A DNA stretch of 64,000 nucleotides. Source: Chitinophaga filiformis (GTDB lineage Bacteria > Bacteroidota > Bacteroidia > Chitinophagales > Chitinophagaceae). Both the position numbers and the translations under genes were made by a program. The notes under the pieces are model-generated. The model was not told the origin of the DNA and did not search any database. It was given only the letters and a program-made list of their open reading frames with translations. The DNA lies in assembly GCF_021646545.1 (NCBI RefSeq), contig NZ_JAKIRP010000008.1:62001-126000 (forward strand). Reading direction: 5' to 3'. This document shows, one piece after another, positions 34,225 to 40,543 of the stretch (the stretch's first letter is position 1; the number at the start of each line of letters is the position of its first letter).

Positions 34225-34614
34225 CTAACAGGCGTTCGCGAGTGCTGTATTTGTCATACTCTCTTTTTTTTGTTCCATCAGTGTTCTGAAATTATCAAGA
34301 TGGCGGCTACCCCATTTATCCATTTCCTGTATTACCGGTAGTAAAGATTCGCCGAATTCAGTCAGGTAATATTCAACGCGCGGAGGCAGTTCAGGATAGA
34401 TCACCCGCTTTACAATACCATGAAATTCCAGTTCCCGCAACTGAAGATTTAACACGCGACGCGTGGCGGACGGTACTTTTTTCTGCAGTTCATTGGGCCT
34501 GCGTATACCATTACTGATCAGAAAGAGCAGATAAGATTTCCATTTGCCGCCAATGATCTCCATGATAATGGAAATACCACAGTTAAACTCTTTTGGCATT
34601 TTTTTCTCGTACAT
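34225..34614 (-). CDS. HxlR-family transcriptional regulator
   Basis: 129 residues of winged-helix HxlR type: MEIIGGKWKSYLLFLISNGIRRPNELQKKVPSATRRVLNLQLRELEFHGIVKRVIYPELPPRVEYYLTEFGESLLPVIQEM. A cysteine at residue 12 (EFNCGIS) sits where HxlR/HypR redox sensors carry their reactive thiol. It is divergent from the imine-reductase-like gene, with a shared 24-base dyad between them, and so is probably its local regulator. Confidence 0.93.
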   Translation of the reverse strand: MYEKKMPKEFNCGISIIMEIIGGKWKSYLLFLISNGIRRPNELQKKVPSATRRVLNLQLRELEFHGIVKRVIYPELPPRVEYYLTEFGESLLPVIQEMDKWGSRHLDNFRTLMEQKKESMTNTALANAC

Positions 34615-34636
34615 AACCGATCATTTATAAGTGGTA

Positions 34637-34644
34637 CAAAAGTA
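34637..34644 (-). promoter_or_regulatory. -7 box (TACTTTTG) of the HxlR gene
   Basis: Read on the minus strand this is an exact TAnnTTTG element 23-30 bases from the start codon. TTTG 15 bases further up is a short-spaced -33 candidate. Confidence 0.5.
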
Positions 34645-34666
34645 CACCTATGTTCCGGACAAAGCA

Positions 34667-34690
34667 GGTATGGAAAAAATTTTCCATACC
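34667..34690. promoter_or_regulatory. 24-base palindrome, candidate HxlR operator
   Basis: Perfect 11-base arms GGTATGGAAAA and TTTTCCATACC separated by AA, placed between the divergent HxlR and imine-reductase-like genes and beside both promoters. Confidence 0.7.
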
Positions 34691-34708
34691 CGCAAATAAT
34701 TTCCCGTA

Positions 34709-34739
34709 TTGGTAGTCGTCTGTGAAAAATTTCTCTTTG
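34709..34739 (+). promoter_or_regulatory. Probable promoter of the imine-reductase-like gene
   Basis: TTGG (34709-34712) and TCTCTTTG (34732-34739) with a 19-base spacer, a near match to the phylum consensus, just downstream of the palindrome. Confidence 0.4.
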
Positions 34740-34799
34740 CATTAGAATTGTAAGTAATGAGAGCTTATCATTTCCTTCAAAATCATTTAAACAATCGAT

Positions 34800-35654
34800 A
34801 TGCGAGAAAAAGTATCTATTATAGGGTTAGGCGCTATGGGATCAGTACTGGCTCAGTTACTGGTGCAGGAGAAGCAGATGGTGACTGTCTGGAACAGAAC
34901 GGCAGCAAAAGCTGAGCAGCTTGTTAAAGATGGCGCCAATTACACTGCTGATATTCATGCAGCGGTTCATGCCAGTCCGCTGGTCATTATTTGTGTACTG
35001 GATTATGCGGTCACTTATGAGCTCCTCCGGGACGTGGATGTTCAAGGTAAGACGATCGTCCAGTTAAGCACCGGCACGCCGCAGGATGCGCGGGAAATGG
35101 CAGCCATGATGCAATCACGCGGCGCTTTGTACCTGGACGGGGCGATACTGGCTACACCTTCCCAGATGGGGCAGCCGTCTACCCCAATCTTCCTTTCGGG
35201 TGCCGAAACCGCATTTAAGCGCAGTGAAGCGGTTTTAAAGATGCTTGCCGGCACACTGCTGTATATGGGTGATGCCCCGGGTGCCGCAGCTGCATGGGAT
35301 CTCGCTGCGCTCTCCAGTATGTTCGGAATGATGTTTGGATTCTTCCATGGTGCGCGCATAATAGAGGCCGAGGGGCTGGAGGTGGCTGCCCTGGGTAATA
35401 TGATATCCGATATCTCCCCTGTATTGGGACAGATGGTGAAAAGCACAGCAGATGATATACAGCAGGAGCATTATACTTCTCCTCAAAGTTCGCTGGAGAT
35501 ATGTGCCCTTAGTTTTGAGCTGATGAAACGCCAGGCGGCGGAGAGTCGCATTGAGGCGCCGTTCCCTGCATTTGCGTTGGAACTTTTTAATAAAGCCAGA
35601 GCGGCAGGATATGGGGATGAGAGGTTGGCAGCGATGATGAAGGTGCTGCGGTAA
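34800..35654 (+). CDS. Imine-reductase-like NADP-dependent dehydrogenase
   Basis: 284 residues of the beta-hydroxyacid dehydrogenase fold. The N-terminal Rossmann domain has GLGAMGSVLAQLL and the NADPH-type VWNRTAAKAEQL. DGAILATPSQMG marks the domain junction. In the helix where true hydroxyacid dehydrogenases have the catalytic lysine (G...K...N) this protein has AAAAWDLAALSSMFG, i.e. Asp. This is the hallmark of R-selective imine reductases. The physiological substrate is unknown. It is divergent from an HxlR regulator, suggesting induction by a reactive or toxic compound. A strong terminator follows. Confidence 0.85.
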   Translation: MREKVSIIGLGAMGSVLAQLLVQEKQMVTVWNRTAAKAEQLVKDGANYTADIHAAVHASPLVIICVLDYAVTYELLRDVDVQGKTIVQLSTGTPQDAREMAAMMQSRGALYLDGAILATPSQMGQPSTPIFLSGAETAFKRSEAVLKMLAGTLLYMGDAPGAAAAWDLAALSSMFGMMFGFFHGARIIEAEGLEVAALGNMISDISPVLGQMVKSTADDIQQEHYTSPQSSLEICALSFELMKRQAAESRIEAPFPAFALELFNKARAAGYGDERLAAMMKVLR

Positions 35655-35663
35655 TATCAGGTA

Positions 35664-35696
35664 AAAAGACACAGCGCGTGACAAGCTGTGTCTTTT
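35664..35696. terminator. Bidirectional intrinsic terminator
   Basis: 12-bp perfect stem AAAAGACACAGC / GCTGTGTCTTTT, 9-base loop, between convergent genes. Confidence 0.8.
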
Positions 35697-35771
35697 CGTA
35701 TACGAAATCTATCTGCCCCTGGCAAGCCAGATAGCATTAGAAATATCAGCTGTCTGCATTGACTATTGCGC

Positions 35772-36146
35772 TTATTTTCCGCTCACTTCCTTTACAATGT
35801 ACTTTTTGTGTTCTTTACCCCAACGCGCCATCTCATCCAATAATGGCTTCAGCGATTTTCCATATGTTGTAAGCTCATATTCTACCGTAATAGGCTTCGT
35901 ATTCCGGACAGTGCGGGCAACCAATCCATTAATTTCCAGGTGCTGCAATTCCTTTGATAACATTTTAGTGCCAATACCATTCAGGAAGCGCTGTAGCTGG
36001 AGATAGCGCATCTTCCTGAATGCCAGCATCGCAATGATGGATATCCTCCATTTTCCAGCCAATATGTACTGTGTATCCTCAATGGCTTTAAAATGTTGTA
36101 TGCATGCTTTTGATAGCGTTTCTTCTGTAAGAATTGATGTTCCCAT
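35772..36146 (-). CDS. HxlR-family transcriptional regulator (second)
   Basis: 124 residues from the ATG at 36146 (MGTSILTEETLSKACIQHF); a TTG at 36152 is a less likely start. The HxlR winged helix runs DTQYILAGKWRISIIAMLAFRKMRYLQLQRFLNGIGTKMLSKELQHLEINGLVARTVRNTKPITVEYELTTYGKSLKPLLDEM. A single cysteine (SKACIQH) lies N-terminal to the wing domain and could be the redox switch. It is divergent from the quinone oxidoreductase gene with several dyads in between. Its -7 box ends four bases from the ATG, so the mRNA may be leaderless. Confidence 0.92.
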   Translation of the reverse strand: MGTSILTEETLSKACIQHFKAIEDTQYILAGKWRISIIAMLAFRKMRYLQLQRFLNGIGTKMLSKELQHLEINGLVARTVRNTKPITVEYELTTYGKSLKPLLDEMARWGKEHKKYIVKEVSGK

Positions 36147-36149
36147 ACA

Positions 36150-36157
36150 CAAATGTA
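36150..36157 (-). promoter_or_regulatory. -7 box (TACATTTG) of the second HxlR gene
   Basis: Exact TAnnTTTG on the minus strand, ending 4 bases from the ATG. Confidence 0.55.
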
Positions 36158-36212
36158 ACTACTTCCTTTGGTGATAAACACTTCCCTGGAGGGAACTACT
36201 TCCTTAGAGGAA
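36157..36212. promoter_or_regulatory. Cluster of candidate HxlR operators
   Basis: The 12-base direct repeat AACTACTTCCTT occurs at 36157-36168 and 36194-36205. Between and overlapping them are the dyads TTCCCT-GG-AGGGAA (36182-36195) and TTCCT-TAG-AGGAA (36200-36212). The cluster fills the space between the divergent promoters. Confidence 0.65.
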
Positions 36213-36242
36213 TCTGAGACCCATCATAAGGAGAAGCGCAAA

Positions 36243-36250
36243 TAAATTTG
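36243..36250 (+). promoter_or_regulatory. -7 box (TAAATTTG) of the quinone oxidoreductase gene
   Basis: Exact TAnnTTTG 20 bases before the start codon; no good -33 element, which suits an activated or derepressed promoter. Confidence 0.5.
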
Positions 36251-36269
36251 CAGGAATAAAAAACATTAA

Positions 36270-37253
36270 ATGAGCATCTTAACAAAAAGTGGTGTTGTTC
36301 TTATTGAACAACCTGGTGGGCCAGGGGTTCTGAAGTATGAAACGATTGATCTATCAGGTCCGGGTTCCAACGAAGTTTTAATTGAGCAGAAAGCTATTGC
36401 TGTAAATTTCCTCGATGTTTTCTTCAGAAGCGGGAGATTCCAACTGCCAAAGTATCCGGCGCCGATCGGGCTGGAAGCTGCGGGCATAGTAAGCGCCGTC
36501 GGTGAAGGCGTAACTGAATTTGCTGTAGGCGACAGGGTTGCTTATTATGCTACAACAGGAGCATATGCACAAATAAGAACGATCAGTGTCAATGACATCT
36601 TCAGATTACCTGATAGCATCACTTTTGATGTAGCGGCCGCGGTGATGGTAAAAGGTCTTACGGCCCAAATGTTGATCAGAGACAGTTGTCCGATTAAAGC
36701 AGGACAGCAGGTACTGATTACTGCCATGACAGGAGGAGTAGGTACTTTGTTAAGCGCGTGGGTTAAATCACTGGGTGCTAATGTTATAGGTACAGTTGGC
36801 AGCCCGGCTAAAAAACAACTGGCGGAACAGCGGGGGTATGAGCATGTAATTGATCTGCAAAACGAAGATCTTACTGCCCGGGTGAATGCTATCACAGGTA
36901 ATGCTGGTGTGGATGTAGTATATGACAGTATTGGGAAAGACATTTTTGACAAATCAATAGAGCTTATCAAGGCAGGTGGCACCTTTGTATGCTATGGCGG
37001 TGCATCTGGTTGGCCTCAGGTAGACGCTCAGCAGCTTGATCAAAAGAAGATCCATTTTGTGCAAGCGCAACTTAATAATTATCCGGGATATCAGGATAAG
37101 AAAGGTGAGGCAATGAAGGAGGTATTCGAACAGGTTGAAAAAGGCATATTTGAGGTACAACATCCTTCAGTCTATTCCCTGGCTGATGCCTCAGAAGCGC
37201 ATGCGGACATGGAAGCGCGGAGAACTACTGGTAGCATTATCCTTAGGCCTTAG
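36270..37253 (+). CDS. NADPH:quinone oxidoreductase-like zinc-free MDR enzyme
   Basis: 327 residues of the medium-chain reductase family, quinone oxidoreductase branch. Visible marks are LDVFFRSGRFQLPKYPAPIGLEAAGIVSAVGEGV and DRVAYYATTGAYA. The cofactor domain has VLITAMTGGVGTLLSAWVKSLGANVIGTVGSPAKK and VVYDSIGKDIFDKSIELIKAGGTFVCYG. The structural zinc cysteines are absent, as expected for this branch. It would reduce quinones or reactive enones with NADPH in the cytoplasm. It is divergent from an HxlR regulator with operator-like dyads between them. A terminator lies beyond the stop. Confidence 0.92.
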   Translation: MSILTKSGVVLIEQPGGPGVLKYETIDLSGPGSNEVLIEQKAIAVNFLDVFFRSGRFQLPKYPAPIGLEAAGIVSAVGEGVTEFAVGDRVAYYATTGAYAQIRTISVNDIFRLPDSITFDVAAAVMVKGLTAQMLIRDSCPIKAGQQVLITAMTGGVGTLLSAWVKSLGANVIGTVGSPAKKQLAEQRGYEHVIDLQNEDLTARVNAITGNAGVDVVYDSIGKDIFDKSIELIKAGGTFVCYGGASGWPQVDAQQLDQKKIHFVQAQLNNYPGYQDKKGEAMKEVFEQVEKGIFEVQHPSVYSLADASEAHADMEARRTTGSIILRP

Positions 37254-37353
37254 CTGGCATCTTTGTTTTCTGCAAGAATAGTGGCTAACTAAGCAGGACA
37301 TATTTGTGTGATCTTAAAGGGGGGCATCGATGATCTTCTCCCAAGGAACAGCC

Positions 37354-37391
37354 ATGGAGCATACACTTCAGTTATGACGTGCATGCTCCAT
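37354..37391. terminator. Terminator hairpin between convergent genes
   Basis: ATGGAGCAT / ATGCTCCAT stem with a 20-base loop followed by a T-rich stretch, at the ends of the quinone oxidoreductase and NmrA genes. Confidence 0.55.
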
Positions 37392-37396
37392 TTGCT

Positions 37397-38266
37397 TTAT
37401 TTAAACCAGCTTGCATAGTCCATTGCAAAGTCATGAATTGTTCTCGATGGTTTGTTTAAGATATCTTTAACGATCGTATTTGTAAAGGTTGCTTTTCCCT
37501 GACGTTGTCCTTCGGCAATTGCAATAAACGTTTGTATCATCAATGGCGGCATTCCCTTTCGTTTCATTCTTTGTTCTAATTCATCAATTGTCAGCGGTAT
37601 AAATTGGACATTGTCGCCAATGGCATTGCTAATAGCTTCTGCGACTTCTGCATAATTTACTGCTTCGTCAGCCGTTAACAGGTATGTTTGATTACTATGT
37701 TCGGCGGGATTTGTTAGTATTTTAAATGCTACTTCTGCAATGTCTCTGGTGTCTATAAAAGGCTTTTTACCGTCGCCCGTTCCTTCATAAATTTTACGTT
37801 CTCTTTTGATGGTTTCGGAAAATTCTCCCAGCCAGTTCTGCATAAAGGAATTAGGCTGTAAAATAGTCCATGAGAGCCCGGACGCTTTTAATGATTCTTC
37901 TACTTCAAAATGTAATTTTGCAATGAAGAATGGTGAATTTTTAACAGCTCCCGGAGAAGAAAGTTTTACAATATGGGTCACTCCTTGTTCTTTTGCAACT
38001 TCGATTACATTGTTCTGTTCTTCTACAAAGTTGTCGTTTATACTTGAGGCAAGAAAAACCACTTTACTGTTTTTCATTGTGTTGTAAAGAGTTGCCTTGC
38101 TCAGCATATTTGCTTCTACCCATTCAACAGAGGGCATTTCTTTCGCTTTATTTTTATTCCTTGTTACTGCAATTGCCGTTATTCCAGCGGCAGATAAAAA
38201 AGTTAGCAGCTCTTTACCTATTTTTCCGGTTGCACCGAATATGGTGATTTTGTTTTTATCTTCCAT
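37397..38266 (-). CDS. NmrA-family NAD(P)-binding oxidoreductase
   Basis: 289 residues of the atypical SDR/NmrA type. The N terminus TIFGATGKIGKELL is the nucleotide site; further marks are HIVKLSSPGAV, WTILQPNSFMQNWLG and FIDTRDIAEVAFKIL. Relatives reduce quinones (QorB-like) or sense NADP. It is transcribed in the same direction as the MarR gene upstream. A 17-base MarR-operator half is shared between the two promoters, so it is likely the MarR target. The amino-acid motif usually completing an SDR active site (YxxxK) is not obvious, so it may bind rather than catalyse. Confidence 0.88.
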   Translation of the reverse strand: MEDKNKITIFGATGKIGKELLTFLSAAGITAIAVTRNKNKAKEMPSVEWVEANMLSKATLYNTMKNSKVVFLASSINDNFVEEQNNVIEVAKEQGVTHIVKLSSPGAVKNSPFFIAKLHFEVEESLKASGLSWTILQPNSFMQNWLGEFSETIKRERKIYEGTGDGKKPFIDTRDIAEVAFKILTNPAEHSNQTYLLTADEAVNYAEVAEAISNAIGDNVQFIPLTIDELEQRMKRKGMPPLMIQTFIAIAEGQRQGKATFTNTIVKDILNKPSRTIHDFAMDYASWFK

Positions 38267-38297
38267 GTTTGCGGGTGATTTGAAATTGAATATTTAC

Positions 38298-38314
38298 TTA
38301 GTCGCCTAACTATT
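38298..38314. promoter_or_regulatory. Candidate MarR operator before the NmrA gene
   Basis: TTAGTCGCCTAACTATT is identical, read in reverse, to 17 bases of the palindrome before the MarR gene. Confidence 0.7.
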
Positions 38315-38326
38315 GGGGTAAAATTT

Positions 38327-38755
38327 TTACTCCAGATTGTTTAACACGTGTTTTAGTAATTCAGTTAATTGTGTTTGTTGTTGTTCGGAAAGTCCTTGTA
38401 TTGCAATACTTTCCATGCTTCTCCAGATTTTGGCTACTTGTTTATAAGTAGCCTTTCCTTTATCGGTTATATAGATTCTTGAGGTCCGTTTATCCTGTGC
38501 GTCTTTTTCTTTTGTTATCATACCTGTGGCCACCATTCTGTCTATCATACTTGAAATGGTGGCTTGTTGAATACACATTTTTTCAACCAACGAGGAAACA
38601 GTTTGTCCGTCTTCAAGACTTAAATGATATAGCAGAATGTCCTGCCCGGAATGTATGCCCGTTTCCGAAAGCAAAGCATTGCTTTTGTTTCTGCGAACTT
38701 TACAGATTTGAACAAGCAGATTGCTGATAATGGTATCCTGGTTTTTTGGTTTCAC
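38327..38755 (-). CDS. MarR-family transcriptional regulator (GTG start)
   Basis: 142 residues. The winged helix runs GIHSGQDILLYHLSLEDGQTVSSLVEKMCIQQATISSMIDRMVATGMITKEKDAQDKRTSRIYITDKG, with the wing residues DKRTSRIYIT. Two cysteines (ICKVRRN and KMCIQQ) could serve redox sensing. The start is GTG at 38755; no ATG fits. A near-consensus -7 box (TATCTTCG) ends four bases upstream of it. The operator at 38774-38793 lies over the promoter spacer, which implies autorepression. Confidence 0.92.
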   Translation of the reverse strand: MKPKNQDTIISNLLVQICKVRRNKSNALLSETGIHSGQDILLYHLSLEDGQTVSSLVEKMCIQQATISSMIDRMVATGMITKEKDAQDKRTSRIYITDKGKATYKQVAKIWRSMESIAIQGLSEQQQTQLTELLKHVLNNLE

Positions 38756-38773
38756 GATGCGAAGATAATGAAA

Positions 38774-38793
38774 ATAGTTAGGCGACTAACTAT
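38774..38793. promoter_or_regulatory. MarR operator (20-base palindrome)
   Basis: Perfect 8-base arms ATAGTTAG and CTAACTAT around GCGA, placed over the -33/-7 spacer of the MarR promoter. The same sequence recurs before the NmrA gene. Confidence 0.75.
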
Positions 38794-39097
38794 TTTTTAA
38801 AATTTATATTCTATTTATTCATTTCAGTCAGACCACTTACTGACTTATTCAGTTTCTGTTCATTTTTTTCGTATTAACATGCACCATGCTGTTTTTCTTA
38901 GTTTTGATTTGATAATAGAAGCTGAGCAAATACTATCAAAGTTATACCTCTGAAAGCCCCAAACGCATTCTGCGTAGTAAAACATCTCCCCTAAACAGTG
39001 CTGCTATTATTTAACCAGTGATGTAATGACAGACGAAGCCACCCAATGTTAGCCAGGGTAATTTGTCTTTTTGTTTTTTATTTTTTTTGACTTACAT

Positions 39098-39127
39098 ATT
39101 GTGTTAACTAAAATTAAACTATATTTG
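39098..39127 (+). promoter_or_regulatory. Promoter of the toxin-antitoxin operon
   Basis: ATTG (39098-39101) and TATATTTG (39120-39127) with an 18-base spacer. The -7 box ends two bases before the GTG start of the toxin, which suggests a leaderless message. Confidence 0.55.
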
Positions 39128-39129
39128 TT

Positions 39130-39471
39130 GTGGATATTACTTTTGCAGACAAGAAATTAGAAGAACTTGCCAATAATGACAGGAAGCGTCGCAGGGAGTT
39201 TGGTAAGCTCCGGGCAGACAAAATAAAAGCCAGGCTGACACAGTTAATGTCTGCGGCCAATCTTGAGGAAGTAAGAGACCTCCCCGGCAATTTTCATGAA
39301 CTTACCAATAGGCGGAGAGGGCAATGGGCCTGTGATTTAGACCAGCCATACAGGTTGGTTTTTATACCTCACGAGGTACCTGTTCCTACAAACGAGCATG
39401 GTCAACGTGTTTGGATGGAGATTACAGGAATAGAAGTTAAAGAAATAGTCAACTATCATAAAGAAAAATAA
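39130..39471 (+). CDS. HigB/RelE-type toxin
   Basis: 113 residues of the RelE/ParE fold, HigB branch. It starts at a GTG (VDITFADKKLEELANND); no other start gives the conserved first strand. Family marks are EVRDLPGNFHELTNRRRGQWACDLDQPYRLVFIPH and ITGIEVKEIVNYHKEK. Such toxins cut mRNA on the ribosome. The antitoxin starts 2 bases after the stop, in the toxin-first order typical of higBA. Confidence 0.88.
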   Translation: MDITFADKKLEELANNDRKRRREFGKLRADKIKARLTQLMSAANLEEVRDLPGNFHELTNRRRGQWACDLDQPYRLVFIPHEVPVPTNEHGQRVWMEITGIEVKEIVNYHKEK

Positions 39472-39473
39472 TC

Positions 39474-40391
39474 ATGGCGAAGCAAAATCAATACTTTCCG
39501 CAAACAGTTCCACATCCGGGAGAAACTTTAGGCGAGAAGCTGGAAGAAATGAATATGGGGCCAAAAGAGTTTGCCCTCCGTACAGGCAAGCCAGAAAAAA
39601 CCATCATTGCCATAATTAAAGGAGATAGCTCCATTACTCCTGATATGGCCGTCCAGTTTGAAAGCGTAACCAGAATTCCCGCTAATTTCTGGATGAACCA
39701 CCAAAGAAATTATGACGAATTTGTCGCAAGAAAGAAACGGCAAGCTGTTATTCAGGAAGCAACCGGATGGGCAAAGAAGTTCCCTTTGGCGGAGATGATT
39801 AAAAAAGGCTGGTTACCGGCTGTAACAACTATTCAGGAAAAAACGACGGAGATGCTTACCTTCTTTGGCTTCTCCAGTCACACAGCATGGGAAGACTATT
39901 ATTTTAAGCAACAGCTTAAAGTGGCTTTCCGGATTTCTCTTGCGCAAACCGCTGAGCCATATGCCATTTCTGCATGGCTTCGAAAAGGTGAATTACAGGC
40001 AATGGAGTTAGACGCGAAGGTCTATTCAGAAAAGAAGTTTAAGGACGCATTGCCAAAGTTGAAATCAATCAGGGAAAATCATCCTGATGAATTTTTCAGC
40101 CAATTACAACGCATTTGCCTGGAAGCTGGTGTTAAAGTGGTATATACTCCGCGTATTAATAAAGCGCCCATAAGTGGTTCAACGCGATGGTTAAATGATA
40201 CTCCATTCATTCAATTAACAGGGCCGGATAATGACAGCAATAGCTTTTGGTTTACTTTCTTTCATGAAGCCGGGCATATTCTCTTACATGGGAAGAAGGA
40301 TATTTTTTTAGAAAGGGTGGAGTATTCTGACAAAGATCTGATTAAGGAAAAAGAAGCGGATGAATTTGCCGAAAAATGGACATCACGTTAG
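39474..40391 (+). CDS. HigA-type antitoxin fused to a shortened ImmA/IrrE metallopeptidase
   Basis: 305 residues. The N-terminal HigA/XRE domain (PHPGETLGEKLEEMNMGPKEFALRTGKPEKTIIAIIKGDSSITPDMAVQFESVTRIPANFWM) spans about residues 12-75. A long linker leads to an ImmA/IrrE-type zinc peptidase: HEAGHILLHG at about 264-273, with the third ligand in EADEFA near 294. The protein ends 11 residues later, whereas relatives I know continue for tens of residues. Reading the other frames past the stop gives no continuation. It would neutralise the toxin; peptidase activity of the short form is uncertain. Confidence 0.88.
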   Translation: MAKQNQYFPQTVPHPGETLGEKLEEMNMGPKEFALRTGKPEKTIIAIIKGDSSITPDMAVQFESVTRIPANFWMNHQRNYDEFVARKKRQAVIQEATGWAKKFPLAEMIKKGWLPAVTTIQEKTTEMLTFFGFSSHTAWEDYYFKQQLKVAFRISLAQTAEPYAISAWLRKGELQAMELDAKVYSEKKFKDALPKLKSIRENHPDEFFSQLQRICLEAGVKVVYTPRINKAPISGSTRWLNDTPFIQLTGPDNDSNSFWFTFFHEAGHILLHGKKDIFLERVEYSDKDLIKEKEADEFAEKWTSR

Positions 40392-40543
40392 TAGTTAAAC
40401 CCCATAAAATTGTATCTTCAATCCCCGAAAGCCATACTCTTTAAACCTTGTAAACCCATAACTTATCCATACCTGTTGATTTACAGCATCATCTGTAGAA
40501 AACCCATCAACACCCAGCTTCTTTTCCCACTTAAATACTATAT

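Larger units (their letters stand above)
38756..39129. other. Intergenic region between MarR and toxin genes
   Basis: 374 bases. The first 40 hold the MarR promoter and operator and the last 35 the toxin promoter. The middle contains only a short ACGCA-TTC-TGCGT hairpin (about 38968-38980); nothing else was recognised. Confidence 0.5.

Noticed and set aside
40360..40460. Frameshift explaining the short ImmA/IrrE domain
   Set aside because: Reading both other frames past 40391 gives no sequence resembling the missing C terminus, so a simple frameshift is not supported.
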